Shown here: piece by piece, positions 37,752-46,650 of the stretch
Layout: every line of letters begins with the position of its first letter
Position numbering within the stretch: position 1 is the stretch's first letter
Assembly: GCF_014645355.1 (NCBI RefSeq)
Contig: NZ_BMLS01000001.1
Span: forward strand, 248,001-312,000
Length of the DNA stretch: 64,000 bases
Source of the DNA: Bowmanella pacifica
GTDB taxonomy: Bacteria; Pseudomonadota; Gammaproteobacteria; Enterobacterales; Alteromonadaceae
Reading direction: 5' to 3'
The notes under the pieces: model-generated
What the model saw: only the letters and a program-made list of their open reading frames with translations
Told to the model about the DNA's origin: nothing
Database searches by the model: none
Translations under genes and position numbers: made by a program

Positions 37752-40175
37752 TTATTGGATATTGAGTTCCAGGGTGGGCAGCGCCCATTCCAACTTAATC
37801 TTAAGCGTCTCACCATCGAGCCAGGCACCTTGTTTCAGCGCATCAAACTTACCCTGATTGGCCGCCATTGGTATGACCTCATTGTTAAGCGTTACCGAAC
37901 GGGGTTGCGAAGACCAGTTGTGGATGTGCAGATACAGGCTGCGCTGCTCTGGCATGCCCTGATACGCATAGGCTTCGCGTTTAAGCTGTAGCGCCAATCT
38001 GTTGCCCTGCTGCTGTGCATTGAAGTGCAATAGCTCATACTGTTTTTTACCAACGGCATCGAAGCTTTGCCCGTCATCGTCATACATCAGCCCTTGCCCC
38101 TGTGGCACCAATTCATCGGCATAGTAATGGAGTATCAACTCACTACTGTCATAAGCCTGGGTACTGACAGGCGGTGCAATCATGGGAACAAAAGCGCCGC
38201 CACGTACCAGCACAGGTAAGGTACGTAAAGACGTAGCCAACTGAATACCTTGCCCGCCCTCAAAACGCTGACCACTGAAATAGTCAAACCACACCCCTTC
38301 CGGCAACTCGACCTCCACCTTATTCACTCCGGGTTCCACCACCGGCGTCACCAAAAAGGCATCCCCCCACAAGTAGCTGCTGGTGTTGTTAAATTGGGTC
38401 ATATCCCCAGATTCCAGGAACAGCGGCCGCATCAACGGCATACCGGTCTGGCTGTTAAGGTAGCTCAGGCTGTAGTTGTAGGGCAGCAGTGCATAACGCA
38501 GTTTGATAAAGTCACGCACAATGGCTTTGGTGGTTTCATCGTGAAACACAGGTTCAGGGGCAATATGCTCCTGGGCATGAGGTCGGTAGACCGGCTGAAA
38601 CACCCCATACTGCAGCCAGCGGGTATAAAGTTCGGCATCAAACTCATCACCACCGGCAAAACCGCCCAAGTCCGAATGGGTATAGGCCAGCCCCTGCAGC
38701 CCCATAGACAAGCTAAGTTCCACCTGAGGTTTAAGGCCATCCCAGGCACGGCTCACATCCCCGGTCCAGGGAATCATACCGTAGCGCTGTGAACCAACAA
38801 AACCGCTGCGCATCATAATAAAAGGGCGCTCCTCGGGGCGTGCTTGTCGATGACGCTCAAACAGCATCTTGGCCCATTGATGCCCGTAAGCATTGTGAAT
38901 TTCATCCGCACTGACCTGACGGCCGTCTGCCAGTCTGTGCAAGGTATCGGCCGGATGCACTTCCGGCTCGCCCAGATCGCCCCACCAACCGCTAACACCC
39001 TGACCAAGCAACGTGTTATAAGTCTGCCAAAACCAGTCCTGTGCCTTAGGGTCAAACACATCAATAAGGCCAGTATTGCCAAAGTAAAAATCAAAACGTT
39101 TGGGCTGCCCGGCCAGATTTTCTGCCAGTGCACCAGCATCTACCGCTTCTTGCCATTTGTCGGAAGTGGTCAGCACAAAAGGCTCAGTAATAAGGATGGT
39201 CTTTACACCATCGGCGGCAAAATCCGCCATCATCTTCTCAGGCTGGGGAAAGGCTTGCCTGTCCCAATCCAGATTACCCATCATGCCTTTGATATCTTTA
39301 CCAAACCAATATAAGTCCAGCACCACAGCGTCCAGCGGGATATCTTCGGTTCGGAACATCTCCACCACCTGGCGGGTTTGTGCTTCGCTGCGATAGCCAA
39401 AACGTGAGGCATAGTTACCCAACGCCCAACGTGGCGGCATAGGCTGACGGCCGGTAACCGCGGTAAAATGTTCAATCAATTGTCCAAAGTCGTTGCCTGT
39501 AGTAACTAAATACCCCAGCCTTCCCGCTGCGGCTTCAAATTGCAGGATATCGGTTTCGCTATGACCTAAATCCAACTGCCCGCTGGCAACATTATCAAAC
39601 GCCAAGATGTATTGATGACTGGACAGCACCATAGGCAAGCTGTAATACATTTGTTTGGACTCAGTGCCATATCCGTAGTGCGCGCGGTTATACAGTGGCA
39701 AGCGCTGACCACGTCTGTCCATACCAAGCACCCGCTGCCCGCCACCTAACAGCTTTTCCTGAGCCTGCAGGTTAAAGCGAAAGCCACGCAACGTCTGTTG
39801 CAAAAAGGCCCCTTTCTCTTCAGCCAACAGCAATTGTCCATTGCGGAAATAACTGATTTGCAGAGGGGATTTTTGGATCTTCGCGCTCAATTGACCATTT
39901 GTCAGGGTTAAGGTGCCACGACCTTCCTGATACTTGGCATTCTCCCTGACTGCCTGTTCGCTAATAGCAAAGGACGGCAACGGTATTTCATTTTTGACCT
40001 GATACAGAACTTCAAACGTGCTGCCTTGATAGGCGGTCAATGTCACCAGCCCCTCATCGGTGGTCAGCTTGAGTGTTTGACCATCAAAACTGGCTTGTAG
40101 TACCTCTGCGGCCTGAAGGCTGAAGCAAAACAGCCATACTACGCTGCACATTCCCCTGATTGATATCATTGGCAT
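37752..40175 (-). CDS. GH31 alpha-glucosidase or alpha-transglucosylase, exported
   Basis: 807 residues. N-terminal signal peptide (SVVWLFCFSLQAAE). The GH31 barrel has nucleophile Asp400 in GWWGDLGEPEVHP and acid/base Asp473 in WTGDVSRAWDGL, with the family DLYWFGKD segment before. The GWWGDLGEPE form resembles the Cellvibrio japonicus Agd31B 4-alpha-transglucosylase as remembered, so transfer rather than hydrolysis is possible. Periplasmic, acting on imported maltodextrins. Lies 45 nt after the GH13 neopullulanase-like gene in the same operon. Confidence 0.92.
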   Translation of the reverse strand: MPMISIRGMCSVVWLFCFSLQAAEVLQASFDGQTLKLTTDEGLVTLTAYQGSTFEVLYQVKNEIPLPSFAISEQAVRENAKYQEGRGTLTLTNGQLSAKIQKSPLQISYFRNGQLLLAEEKGAFLQQTLRGFRFNLQAQEKLLGGGQRVLGMDRRGQRLPLYNRAHYGYGTESKQMYYSLPMVLSSHQYILAFDNVASGQLDLGHSETDILQFEAAAGRLGYLVTTGNDFGQLIEHFTAVTGRQPMPPRWALGNYASRFGYRSEAQTRQVVEMFRTEDIPLDAVVLDLYWFGKDIKGMMGNLDWDRQAFPQPEKMMADFAADGVKTILITEPFVLTTSDKWQEAVDAGALAENLAGQPKRFDFYFGNTGLIDVFDPKAQDWFWQTYNTLLGQGVSGWWGDLGEPEVHPADTLHRLADGRQVSADEIHNAYGHQWAKMLFERHRQARPEERPFIMMRSGFVGSQRYGMIPWTGDVSRAWDGLKPQVELSLSMGLQGLAYTHSDLGGFAGGDEFDAELYTRWLQYGVFQPVYRPHAQEHIAPEPVFHDETTKAIVRDFIKLRYALLPYNYSLSYLNSQTGMPLMRPLFLESGDMTQFNNTSSYLWGDAFLVTPVVEPGVNKVEVELPEGVWFDYFSGQRFEGGQGIQLATSLRTLPVLVRGGAFVPMIAPPVSTQAYDSSELILHYYADELVPQGQGLMYDDDGQSFDAVGKKQYELLHFNAQQQGNRLALQLKREAYAYQGMPEQRSLYLHIHNWSSQPRSVTLNNEVIPMAANQGKFDALKQGAWLDGETLKIKLEWALPTLELNIQ

Positions 40176-40220
40176 AGGTTTCTGTGTCCCTGCTTAAGGT
40201 TAAAACCGTCTTGACGGCTA

Positions 40221-42059
40221 TTAATTAAGTTCGAAAATACTGGCCGTTCTGGCCGGTACACTGATATCAGCCAAGGCTGTCGATTTACCGCTCAACACTT
40301 CGGTAGCGGTGCTGAATTCCGTTAAGGTTTCCCGCATCCTTTGCAGGTCCAGTTTGACCGGCTGGTCATTCTTGTTCAGCACCACCATCAGATTCTGCTT
40401 TTCACTTAATCGAAAATAATGGTAAGTGCCCTCCAGTGGCGCGTAATGCACAAATCGCCCCTGATGCACCGCGACCGCATTCTTTCGCCAGTTGAGCAAC
40501 TGACGCATAAAGTTCTGAGCCATCTTGGCATCAGGACTCAGGTGCTCGCCGGTAAAGGCATTTTGTTTATCGGCCGGCCAACCGCCAGGAAAATCAGCAC
40601 GGATTTCACCATGGTCATCACTATCGGGGTTTGCCAGCAAGATCTCGGTGCCATAGAAAAACTGCGGGATACCGCGCACCGTGGCAAAAAACACCATAGC
40701 CATGCGCCACAACTGAGGATCCCCTTGCAACTGTGTGAAGATACGGCTCATATCATGGTTGTCCGGCATCACCACCAAGTCTTGTGGGCGGCCATACAGG
40801 TAATCATTCGCTAACGACAAGTAGATTTCCCGCAATCCCGAGTTCCAGTTTTCCTGACTCGTCAGGCCGCTGACAAGCGCCGCCTGCAATGGAAAGTCAA
40901 ACAGGCTGGGCAACTGCGATTGATAACCATCGTGACGCTGTGTATCACGCTGCCAGTAGGCCACTATGCTGGGATTCAGGGTCCATTCCTCCCCCACCAT
41001 ATTCAGGTTGGGGTATTCGGCCATCAGGCGCGCCGTGTACTGGCTTAAAAACTCAGGTTCGGAATAGGAATAAGTGTCGATACGGATACCGCTAAGTCCG
41101 GCGTATTCCACCCACCAGATGCTGTTTTGAATCAGATAAGTGGCAAGCAAGGGATTGCGCTGATTTAAATCCGGCATAGTTTCCACAAACCAGCCATCAC
41201 TAAAATGGCGCTTATCCCAGTCGGTGGCATAAGGATCGTGCAAGGCTTCTCTGCGGTGCGTGGTGGCCACAAACTGCCCTGAAAAGTTAAGCCAGTCAGA
41301 ACTTGGCAGATCCTGCATCCACCAATGTTGTGAGCCAATATGATTAAGCACCACGTCGATGATCACACCTATGCCGCGTGCGTTGGCCTGCTGCGCCAGT
41401 TGCTGATACAAGGCATTGCTGCCATAGCGCGGGTCGACCCGATAAAAATCTGTGGCAGCATAGCCATGATACGAATAGCTGGGCATCGCATTTTCCAGCA
41501 CCGGGTTAAGCCATATCTGGGTAAAGCCCATGGCCTGAATATAATCCAGATGGTTGATAATGCCTTGTAAGTCTCCCCCATGACGGCCGCCGGGAGCCGT
41601 CCTGTTCAGCTTGTCTTCAAGGGCTGACAAACTGTCATTGTCAGGGTTCCCGTTGGCAAAACGGTCCGGGGTTATCAGATAAATACTGTCTTTAGCAGAG
41701 AATCCTGGCCGACCGGCCGAGGCATTATCTCGCGCCAGCAACGGGTATTTATGCACTAGGGCAATGTTGTCCCCTTGTCTGAGCTGAATAGAAACAAGAC
41801 CTGGCTTGACCTCTTTTGCCAGCTCAAGAGTTAAAAACAGGTAATTAGGGCTGTCTACTCGTTCGGTGTTCACTAATGTAACGCCGGGGTAATGCAAACT
41901 GGGCTCGTAGTCACTGACCTGCTCGCCATACAACATGATCTGCAGCCGTTGGGATTGCATACCCACCCACCAATTGGCTGGCTCTACCCGCTGAAGTTGT
42001 ATATCAGCGAAACTTGGCAGGCTCACTAACAAACAAAACCCTATCAGCCAACGTGTCAT
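40221..42059 (-). CDS. GH13 neopullulanase/cyclomaltodextrinase-like enzyme, exported
   Basis: 612 residues. Signal peptide to about Ala18, then an Ig-like N-terminal domain (residues about 20-110) of the cyclomaltodextrinase type. The catalytic barrel has DVVLNH, GLSGIRIDTYSY with Asp328, MVGEEWT with Glu357 and PDNHDMSR with Asp436; a short C-terminal beta domain follows. Such enzymes open cyclodextrins or cut pullulan and short maltodextrins. It would be periplasmic. First gene of a three-gene operon with the GH31 and second GH13 lipoprotein; an operator lies 142 nt upstream. Ribosome binding site AAGGAG at 9 nt. Confidence 0.92.
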   Translation of the reverse strand: MTRWLIGFCLLVSLPSFADIQLQRVEPANWWVGMQSQRLQIMLYGEQVSDYEPSLHYPGVTLVNTERVDSPNYLFLTLELAKEVKPGLVSIQLRQGDNIALVHKYPLLARDNASAGRPGFSAKDSIYLITPDRFANGNPDNDSLSALEDKLNRTAPGGRHGGDLQGIINHLDYIQAMGFTQIWLNPVLENAMPSYSYHGYAATDFYRVDPRYGSNALYQQLAQQANARGIGVIIDVVLNHIGSQHWWMQDLPSSDWLNFSGQFVATTHRREALHDPYATDWDKRHFSDGWFVETMPDLNQRNPLLATYLIQNSIWWVEYAGLSGIRIDTYSYSEPEFLSQYTARLMAEYPNLNMVGEEWTLNPSIVAYWQRDTQRHDGYQSQLPSLFDFPLQAALVSGLTSQENWNSGLREIYLSLANDYLYGRPQDLVVMPDNHDMSRIFTQLQGDPQLWRMAMVFFATVRGIPQFFYGTEILLANPDSDDHGEIRADFPGGWPADKQNAFTGEHLSPDAKMAQNFMRQLLNWRKNAVAVHQGRFVHYAPLEGTYHYFRLSEKQNLMVVLNKNDQPVKLDLQRMRETLTEFSTATEVLSGKSTALADISVPARTASIFELN

Positions 42060-42201
42060 ACCCCTTTACTCCTTTGTATGTCACCCCGTGATGGAGTGAA
42101 ATTGTTGTGCCGGATGACATCTCCACATTGGCAGCCAGCAGTTTATGCACAAGCAATAGCAGCAATCATGTTACCCAGCCGCTATTTTTCATGCAGCTTC
42201 C

Positions 42202-42215
42202 TGCATACGTATTCA
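42202..42215 (-). promoter_or_regulatory. Glucan-locus operator 2 with promoter candidate
   Basis: Gene-strand TGAATACGTATGCA, 142 nt before the GH13 start. Five bases after it is CTGCAT, then 17 bases, then TAACAT, a weak -35/-10 pair. Confidence 0.72.
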
Positions 42216-42240
42216 TCCTTAATCTTTGCGATACAGAGTG

Positions 42241-43098
42241 TTACAGCGCACTATTAGTTAAAAAAGCGCTGGTCCGTTGGCGATAAAAATCCACTAAAGG
42301 TTGTGGCAAGTATTCCGCATAAATAGCGGCTGCCTCCGCCAGCAAAGCCCGGTTTGTCAGATAGGGGTTAATCCGTGCGATTTGCTGCGCGCCCCACTCA
42401 CCTTTGGTACAGCCAAAATACAAATACTGTTCTGCACTTTGTGCCATCAAGGGCAGAAAGTGCAGGTTTTCTTCCAGCTCTCCCTGCTTTTGCATAAAGC
42501 CCACTTCGGTGGGATTAACAATGGCAATATCCAAACGCTGTAAAGACACCATATGTAGTAACTTTTCTGCATCATTGGTTTTGGTAAAAGCCATCAATCG
42601 CGATTTCATTGCCGTCTGATTTAACAGCGCATCAAGCAACTCGCCATTTGAGCGCCCGGCGATAAGCCCGATACGTAACTTCGGCTCCATTAACAGCGCC
42701 CGAGCATTAACCTGCCCGTCGTTATAATGACGCTCAACCAGCGGCGAGTTGGCAGTCGCGTAGACCAGACCATTAGGGAGAAAAGGTAAAACAGGTAATG
42801 AGAAATGAATCAGACTTTCGCGTAGTGCATTCTTAACCAAGCCCCCTGCACAGCGCGGTTTACCCTGGCGAATATCGTTAAATCCACGGTTATTGTTTGA
42901 TACTTCAATAACATGGCGCTGAGGCATTTGCGCAACCAGATGCAAAAGCAAAGTGCCAATTGCGCCCCCGGTTAGGGTGCCGTCTTGCACGACAAATAAC
43001 GGCGGGGAATCCACAACAAGCCAATGCACGCTGTCCTGCTCATCAGCATAACAGCCAGAGCAAAGGACAAGGGCAAAGCTTGTAAGCCAGGTTCGCAT
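42241..43098 (-). CDS. Periplasmic amino-acid-binding-protein-like protein
   Basis: 285 residues from the second ATG, which has AAGGAG 6 nt upstream. Signal peptide (TWLTSFALVLCSGCYA). The rest has the fold signs of SBP_bac_3-type amino-acid-binding proteins: LTGGAIGTLLLHL, then LRIGLIAGRSNGELLDAL and a late lobe-switch segment. From memory this resembles TIGR02285, a family of unknown ligand. No permease genes are near, so it is perhaps a sensor or scavenger rather than an ABC subunit. Not carrying the locus operator. Confidence 0.75.
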   Translation of the reverse strand: MRTWLTSFALVLCSGCYADEQDSVHWLVVDSPPLFVVQDGTLTGGAIGTLLLHLVAQMPQRHVIEVSNNNRGFNDIRQGKPRCAGGLVKNALRESLIHFSLPVLPFLPNGLVYATANSPLVERHYNDGQVNARALLMEPKLRIGLIAGRSNGELLDALLNQTAMKSRLMAFTKTNDAEKLLHMVSLQRLDIAIVNPTEVGFMQKQGELEENLHFLPLMAQSAEQYLYFGCTKGEWGAQQIARINPYLTNRALLAEAAAIYAEYLPQPLVDFYRQRTSAFLTNSAL

Positions 43099-43168
43099 AA
43101 GCATCTCCTTTTCCTTTTGCGAACCCGACTTAAGTCTTTAACTTCCTTGTCGCTATCTCCTTGTACAG

Positions 43169-44206
43169 TTAACCAATCACACTGGCTTTCATATCCAGCG
43201 TACAGGCGTCTGCATCCAAGGTCACCTCACCACCTACAGGTAAGATGTGATTGTCCTTAATATGACCAAACTGTGCCCCGACATAGCAAGGAACGCCCAA
43301 AGGCTTGAGATAATGTTCCATCACTTCCATCAGGGTGAAACCACCATAACCTTTTTGTGGTTCGCATTCTGTACAGTGACCAAAAACGACACCGGCCACC
43401 TGTTCCAACATTCCCGACAACTGCAGGGTAGAAAAATACCTATCTATACGATAGATGGCTTCTCCCACATCTTCCAGCATCAGAATCTTGCCACGCATAT
43501 CCGGCAGATAGGGTGTTCCTACTAAGCTACAAAAGACGGTTAAATTGCCCCCCACCAGTACACCTGTTGCTTTGCCACCGGTGATGGTGCGGGCACGATT
43601 ACTGCGCATGGTCAGCGCATCGTTTGCCTCAGCCAGGTTCTGCATCTGACTGGCTTGCGCTTCAAATAACAGTTTTTGTACCTGCTGGGCCTGGAACTGG
43701 CCCCAGTACGACATGCCAACCGGCCCGTGAAAAGACACCAAGCCGGTATGCTGGTAAAAACTATTCAGCAAAGCGGTAATATCGCTGTAACCCAACACTA
43801 CTTTGGGGTTTTCAGCAATAGTGGCAAAATCCAGGTAAGGTAACAGGCGGTTACATCCCCATCCGCCCCGCACGGCAACAATGCCGCTTACCGATTTGTC
43901 AGCAAAGGCATCATTGATATCTGCCGCTCTGTCCTTATCTTGCCCAGCCAAGTACCCGTGGCGATCTAACGCATGCTGGCCCGCTTCAACTTTAAGCCCC
44001 ATGGCTTCAAAGGATTCTTTAGCAATGTCCAGTTCCATAGGATCAAAAATCGCTTTGGCCGGCGCCACCAGACGGATTTTATCCCCGGGCTTCAGAGCTT
44101 TGGGCCTCACGCTGGCTCTGGCTGGCGCAGCCTGACTGACGGATGGAATCAGTTGACTGGCGAGCAAACCCGCTGCGGATGCTTTAAAAAAGCCTCTACG
44201 ATCCAT
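43169..44206 (-). CDS. S66-family LD-carboxypeptidase/MccF-like peptidase with Tat signal
   Basis: 345 residues. Start preceded by GGAGGTG. The first residues are MDRRGFFKASAAGLLASQLIP, a twin-arginine signal. The S66 catalytic Ser is in VLGYSDITALL (about residue 134); the Glu (EDVGEAIYRID) and His (FGHIKDN) of the triad lie in order. S66 enzymes cut L,D bonds in murein tetrapeptides or, like MccF, amide bonds of microcin. A Tat-exported, periplasmic version is unusual beside a cytoplasmic LdcA. Divergent from the M14 carboxypeptidase gene. Confidence 0.88.
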   Translation of the reverse strand: MDRRGFFKASAAGLLASQLIPSVSQAAPARASVRPKALKPGDKIRLVAPAKAIFDPMELDIAKESFEAMGLKVEAGQHALDRHGYLAGQDKDRAADINDAFADKSVSGIVAVRGGWGCNRLLPYLDFATIAENPKVVLGYSDITALLNSFYQHTGLVSFHGPVGMSYWGQFQAQQVQKLLFEAQASQMQNLAEANDALTMRSNRARTITGGKATGVLVGGNLTVFCSLVGTPYLPDMRGKILMLEDVGEAIYRIDRYFSTLQLSGMLEQVAGVVFGHCTECEPQKGYGGFTLMEVMEHYLKPLGVPCYVGAQFGHIKDNHILPVGGEVTLDADACTLDMKASVIG

Positions 44207-44354
44207 GAAAACACCTCCGATTAATATCATGGGTTCCGCCGCACGGCGGATAATTTAGGACAAAATGGCGGTCAACACTTTGACTTACCTTTGACCTGTC
44301 ATTAACCTTTTAAAAATAAATTATTACCACAAAATCACATATAAGTAATAAACA

Positions 44355-45740
44355 ATGAAGTCTGTTATTCTGCTTGCGAGCCTTTTTATGTCATTGCCAG
44401 TGTCTGCCGAAAACTGGTCCTCCTATCGGGTGGAGGGGCTGGATAAAGCCCAGATCCGCCCTGTGGATATTCAATCCCATCTGCAACAGGTTATTGACAA
44501 TCCACTGTTTGAGGTCACGCCCATTGGGAGCTCCTATCTTGGTCAGCCGATTCACCGCATAACCATAGGCAAGGGAAGTACCAAATTGATGCTATGGTCA
44601 CAAATGCATGGTGACGAATCCACAGCCACCTCTGCCTTATTTGATTTAATCAACCGCATGGCCACCGAAGAAGAGTGGCGACAAAGCTGGCAGGACAAAC
44701 TAACCATTTATATGATTCCCATGCTAAATCCGGATGGTGCAGAGCAGGCCACCCGTACCAATGCGCAGGGCATAGATATCAATCGTGATGCCCGCGCGCT
44801 GCAAACCCCGGAAGGACGACTACTGCTTGCCCAAGCGAAGGAACTCAAGCCAGACTTTGGCTTTAACCTGCATGACCAAAATCGCTTTTACAGTGCCGGA
44901 CACCATAGCAACCCCGCAACCATTTCGCTGCTGGCACCGGCCTTTAACGACAGAAAAAGTATCAGCCCCGCCAGACACCGCGCCATGCAAGTAATTGGCG
45001 TGTTGAAACAGGTGGCCGATGAACGCATTCCCGAGCATCTGGGGCGCTATGACGATACCTACGCTCCGCGGGCATTTGGCGATAACCTGGCCGGCATGGG
45101 GATCAGTACCATACTAATTGAATCTGGTGCCCACCGGCAGGATCCTAATCGTCAGGTGGCCAGGGAAATGAATCTGATCATGCTCAGCACTGCTATCGAC
45201 AGCATTCAAAGCGGCAGTTACACCGAGCAAGATTTATCAGCGTATCAGGCGATTCCCTTTAATCGCCGCGGGGTCTTTCAGGATGTGCTGCTTACCGACT
45301 TGCAGGTTCAGGAAGGCACCCAAAAATACCGTGTTGACCTGGCGCTTGACCTGAATCTACCGGGTGCTAAGCAGCCAAGAATAAAAGAAGTGGGTGACCT
45401 ATCCCCCTACCTCGGCTTCTTTGAGTTTGATGCCAATCACTGGCAATACCAGCCGGCCAAAGGCTATGCGGTGACCGAAGCCATGACACTCAATCAAGCC
45501 GATTATCTTGCCTTGCTGAATCAGGGTTACGGATATTTTCAATCTTCCGCAGAGCAACTGGACAATCAAAGCGGTTTACCAATAGCAACCAGCTCTACCA
45601 GCATGTCAGACTCTCGCCCTCGCGCAGGACATAAAGCGGTGTTTTTCCTACACCACAAGGACGGCAGGAAAATTGCGGTTATTCAAGGTTTATTGATCGA
45701 TCTCGGCAGTGGCAAGGTGCTGAACAGTTACAGCACCTGA
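44355..45740 (+). CDS. M14-family zinc carboxypeptidase, exported
   Basis: 461 residues. Signal peptide ILLASLFMSLPVSA. Zinc ligands and catalytic Glu fit M14: HGDES (about residues 84-88), NLHDQN with the second His (about residue 174) and ILIESGA with Glu (about residue 256). Peptidoglycan- or peptide-trimming carboxypeptidase of the periplasm or medium. Divergent from the S66 gene, with 148 bp between. Confidence 0.88.
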   Translation: MKSVILLASLFMSLPVSAENWSSYRVEGLDKAQIRPVDIQSHLQQVIDNPLFEVTPIGSSYLGQPIHRITIGKGSTKLMLWSQMHGDESTATSALFDLINRMATEEEWRQSWQDKLTIYMIPMLNPDGAEQATRTNAQGIDINRDARALQTPEGRLLLAQAKELKPDFGFNLHDQNRFYSAGHHSNPATISLLAPAFNDRKSISPARHRAMQVIGVLKQVADERIPEHLGRYDDTYAPRAFGDNLAGMGISTILIESGAHRQDPNRQVAREMNLIMLSTAIDSIQSGSYTEQDLSAYQAIPFNRRGVFQDVLLTDLQVQEGTQKYRVDLALDLNLPGAKQPRIKEVGDLSPYLGFFEFDANHWQYQPAKGYAVTEAMTLNQADYLALLNQGYGYFQSSAEQLDNQSGLPIATSSTSMSDSRPRAGHKAVFFLHHKDGRKIAVIQGLLIDLGSGKVLNSYST

Positions 45741-45763
45741 ATCGGCTAAAGTAGCGCAAATAA

Positions 45764-45793
45764 AAAAGGCGGCGTCTCTCGACACCGCCGCCT
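45764..45793 (-). terminator. Terminator of ompW
   Basis: AGGCGGCG / CGCCGCCT stem with a bulged loop between the M14 and ompW genes, which converge. On the minus strand it is followed by TTTTTT. Confidence 0.85.
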
Positions 45794-45812
45794 CTGACAG
45801 AGGTTGGGAACC

Positions 45813-46517
45813 TTAGAAGCTGTAGCGAGCGCCCAGCATAAAGATCATGGGGTCAATGTTGACTTTAGCAGATTGCACATTGGCACCATTGATACGTACT
45901 TCGGCATCGGTATCAATATCGGCCCACGCAACCATAGCGTGCACACCCCAATTGTCATTTAAACGGTAATTAAAACCAGCCTGTACCGCCACACCGACAG
46001 AGTCATCCAGATGCAAACTCACTTTGTCACCTTCTGACGCTGCACCGGTCGCAACCAGCACATCGGTTAAAGCCGGGCTGACTTTCTCTGAGAAAAACAG
46101 CGTGTAGTTCAAACCCAGTCCAACGAAGGGACGGAATGCCTGCTGCTTATCCATAAAATGGTATTGCACCAGGAAAGTCGGTGGCAGGTGCTTTGTTTCA
46201 CCGACATCCAAACCATCTACAGCGCCAACGGAGCTGTCCAGGCTGATATCATGAGAAAATGGTGTGGCAGCGATCAGCTCCAGGGTCCAGTTGTCATTCA
46301 GATCGTAGTCGAACGTCAGGCCCAACTGCGTATTGCTATCGACATCCAGTTTGCTGGAGTTTTGTGGCAAACCAGCCACTGTCTCAACAACATTCAGGTA
46401 AGTACTGTCGGCGTTAGGGTTAACGTTAATGGCGCCAACGTTGACATGAAAATTGGCCAGCGCAGCTGGGGCGAATAAAGTGGCAACCAAAGCAGAAGTG
46501 GTGAACAGAGATTTCAT
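45813..46517 (-). CDS. ompW: OmpW-family outer-membrane protein
   Basis: 234 residues, signal peptide MKSLFTTSALVATLFAPAALA. The eight-strand OmpW barrel shows in AINVNPNADSTYLN, LGLTFDYDLNDNWTLELIAA, then LPPTFLVQYHF and GLGLNYT, and ends in YSF, a proper C-terminal Phe for barrel insertion. OmpW forms a narrow channel for small hydrophobic compounds. GGAGAG lies 6 nt before the ATG. Same strand as the halogenase gene, 134 nt downstream of it. Confidence 0.92.
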   Translation of the reverse strand: MKSLFTTSALVATLFAPAALANFHVNVGAINVNPNADSTYLNVVETVAGLPQNSSKLDVDSNTQLGLTFDYDLNDNWTLELIAATPFSHDISLDSSVGAVDGLDVGETKHLPPTFLVQYHFMDKQQAFRPFVGLGLNYTLFFSEKVSPALTDVLVATGAASEGDKVSLHLDDSVGVAVQAGFNYRLNDNWGVHAMVAWADIDTDAEVRINGANVQSAKVNIDPMIFMLGARYSF

Positions 46518-46650
46518 TTGTTCTCTCCAAAGTGTTGTGTGTCTGGAGAGGATTGTCTGCTCCTATTGATCTAAAAAAGCTGATTAAGATCAAGTTTTCA
46601 CATGCTGTCTTAGCTGGGCATAGGGGCAAACAGCACAACCATGATCCAGG

